A DNA stretch of 64,000 nt from an uncultured Pelagibacteraceae bacterium (GTDB taxonomy: Bacteria; Pseudomonadota; Alphaproteobacteria; Pelagibacterales; Pelagibacteraceae). Shown here piece after piece: positions 62,845 through 64,000 of this stretch. Below the pieces are notes generated by a model. That model was given only the letters and a program-made list of their open reading frames with translations. It had not been told where the DNA came from and made no database searches. Each line of letters starts with the position of its first letter. Position 1 is the first letter of the stretch. The DNA is taken from positions 1 through 64,000 of the forward strand of contig CACGIZ010000001.1 in NCBI GenBank assembly GCA_902573235.1. The letters run 5' to 3'. The translations under genes were made by a program, and so were the position numbers.

Positions 62845-64000
62845 TTAAATTTGATCTTGATCTTCTTTTTTGTATTTAACTCCCTTTCTTTCTAAAATTT
62901 CTTTTACTTTTTCAGAATAAGGCTCCTCTATATGTTCGGTAGTAGGGTTTAACTCAATACCAGCAGGTGTAATAGTTTGTGGCATTGCGACAAACTGTGA
63001 GTCAGGATTATCGACAGTTTTTCTAACTTTCATTCTATAAATTCCAAAAAAACCAATCACTATGTGAAAAAAAAATAAAAATACAAAAAATCCATTTGAA
63101 CCCACTAAGTCCATAAATATTGAGCATAGAAATGGTCCACTCATGGCACCTAATCCAAATGCAAACTGAAGTCCTGCTCCAGCAGCAACAAATTTATCCT
63201 TAGATATATAGTCATTTGTATGAGCTAAAATCAGAGAAAACATTGGTAGGCTGCAAAAAGAGAATAGAATAAAAAAAATGTAAAACCATGTTTTGCTTGT
63301 TGCAAGACCACCAGGTAAATACATTTGTCTTGAAACTAATATTGCAAAGATAGAAAATACAGCAGCTCCAAAAGTACTAAAAACAATTACTTTTCTCCTA
63401 TCATACATATCAGATATTTTCCCAATTGGAAATTGGGCAACTGCGCCTGAAATAGCTAAAAGAAATGTTACAATAGAAATTTCCAAAATTGTAAAATTCA
63501 TTGAAGTTGCATAAACTGCTAACAAAGTGAATAAAGCTGATTGTATTGTTCCATAAAAAAGAGAACTTACCATTCCAAAAGGAGATGCATTATATAGTTC
63601 TTTAAGTTTCATAGCCTTGATACTTTTAAATGTTGGTGGTTTTTTCTTAGTTAATAAAATAGGTATTAAAGCTGCTGATGTGATGACAGAAACGAGTATA
63701 AAAGGTTGAAAATTTTTCGGACTACTAAAATTCAGTAAAAACATTCCCACCCCTAGTGCTCCATAAAGCACAACCATATAAATAGATAATACACTTCCTC
63801 TATTTTTATTACTTGATCTATCATTAAGCCAACTTTCAGCAACTGTATAAATGCAAACCATACTTATTCCAGTAAGTACTCTAAGCAAAAACCAGATGAA
63901 CGGATTTATTAATATTGAATGCACTAAAATTACAAGAGAAGCAAGAGACGCAAAAGCTGCAAAAACTCTTATATGTCCTACACGTGATATAATATTCGGT
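62845..64000 (-). CDS. MFS transporter, truncated at the window edge
   Basis: The frame runs open past base 64000, so the N-terminus is missing; 384 codons are visible. A GTG at 63924 is an internal codon, since the upstream residues VGHIRVFAAFASLASL continue a transmembrane helix of the family. It has about 10-11 visible helices, with the MFS loop GKISDMYDRRKV between the halves and GLQFAFGLGAMSGPFLCS later. Resembles the YcaD/YfkF-type MFS group; the substrate is unknown. The C-terminal about 50 residues are soluble. Confidence 0.88.
   Translation of the reverse strand, partial: PNIISRVGHIRVFAAFASLASLVILVHSILINPFIWFLLRVLTGISMVCIYTVAESWLNDRSSNKNRGSVLSIYMVVLYGALGVGMFLLNFSSPKNFQPFILVSVITSAALIPILLTKKKPPTFKSIKAMKLKELYNASPFGMVSSLFYGTIQSALFTLLAVYATSMNFTILEISIVTFLLAISGAVAQFPIGKISDMYDRRKVIVFSTFGAAVFSIFAILVSRQMYLPGGLATSKTWFYIFFILFSFCSLPMFSLILAHTNDYISKDKFVAAGAGLQFAFGLGAMSGPFLCSIFMDLVGSNGFFVFLFFFHIVIGFFGIYRMKVRKTVDNPDSQFVAMPQTITPAGIELNPTTEHIEEPYSEKVKEILERKGVKYKKEDQDQI

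Noticed and set aside
1-64000. Search for CRISPR arrays, prophage, insertion sequences and a replication origin
   Set aside because: I found no regularly spaced repeats, transposase or phage structural genes, terminal inverted repeats or dnaA-box clusters. The short direct repeats before umuD are too few for an array.

Overview
The window comes from a streamlined, AT-rich marine alphaproteobacterium of the SAR11 clade (Pelagibacterales). Several things point there together: very low GC, minimal spacers, a proteorhodopsin followed by ferredoxin and ferredoxin reductase genes, a tandem glycine riboswitch in front of gcvTHP, an NAD-linked formate dehydrogenase island, TRAP and DMT transporters, and the alphaproteobacterial recA-alaS-icd order. 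I see no insertion sequence, prophage, CRISPR array or rRNA. One tRNA (Leu, GAG) is present. No gene-free stretch exceeds about 220 bases.

Layout. 1-4.8 kb: a truncated FkbM-like gene, nadC-nadA, tRNA-Leu, ygfZ, a class I dihydroorotase and an SMR pump. 4.8-9.8 kb: a propionyl-CoA synthetase gene divergent from a blue-tuned proteorhodopsin gene, then ferredoxin, ferredoxin-NADP reductase and a YfcG-like GST. 9.8-14 kb: dksA with two tiny translationally coupled membrane ORFs, then a membrane glycosyltransferase, a GT2 enzyme and a PL5-like alginate lyase. 14-19.7 kb: umuDC, a GFA protein, a D-glycerate 3-kinase-like protein, a TolC-type protein and recA. 19.7-31.2 kb: alaS, icd, psd-pssA, a GT8-like gene, rlmE, guaB (without CBS domains), a TPR protein, guaA, panB and terC. 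31.3-37.9 kb: a TRAP transporter, a TPR protein, the split 5-oxoprolinase genes pxpA and pxpBC, and a DMT transporter. 37.9-42.4 kb: glycine riboswitch and gcvT-gcvH-gcvP. 42.4-48.5 kb: a lipid-modification cluster (FAD amine oxidase, DUF1365, Cfa-like methyltransferase, DUF3833 lipoprotein), SDR, TspO and a DAO-type oxidoreductase. 48.5-58 kb: SelO, formate dehydrogenase subunits, fdhD, an HPP membrane protein and an IscU-like protein on one strand, with mobA-moeA divergent. 58-64 kb: DMT transporter, creatinase, arginine:glycine amidinotransferase, a 75-aa orphan, a MOSC protein, a coiled-coil protein and a truncated MFS transporter.

Many genes meet around glycine and one-carbon metabolism. 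Creatinase makes sarcosine and urea, the amidinotransferase uses or makes glycine, GcvTHP oxidises glycine to methylene-THF under riboswitch control, formate dehydrogenase (with FdhD, MobA and MoeA) drains formate to CO2 and NADH, and the glycerate kinase-like protein could feed a serine/glycerate branch. A second theme is light and photo-oxidative stress: proteorhodopsin, the Cfa/DUF1365/amine oxidase lipid cluster, and TspO.

The creatinase-amidinotransferase pair with its transporter is the most interesting metabolic unit. The coupled mini-ORFs after dksA, the inverted repeats before proteorhodopsin, the candidate LexA-type boxes at recA and umuD, and the IscU/HPP genes in the formate dehydrogenase operon are the best smaller leads.
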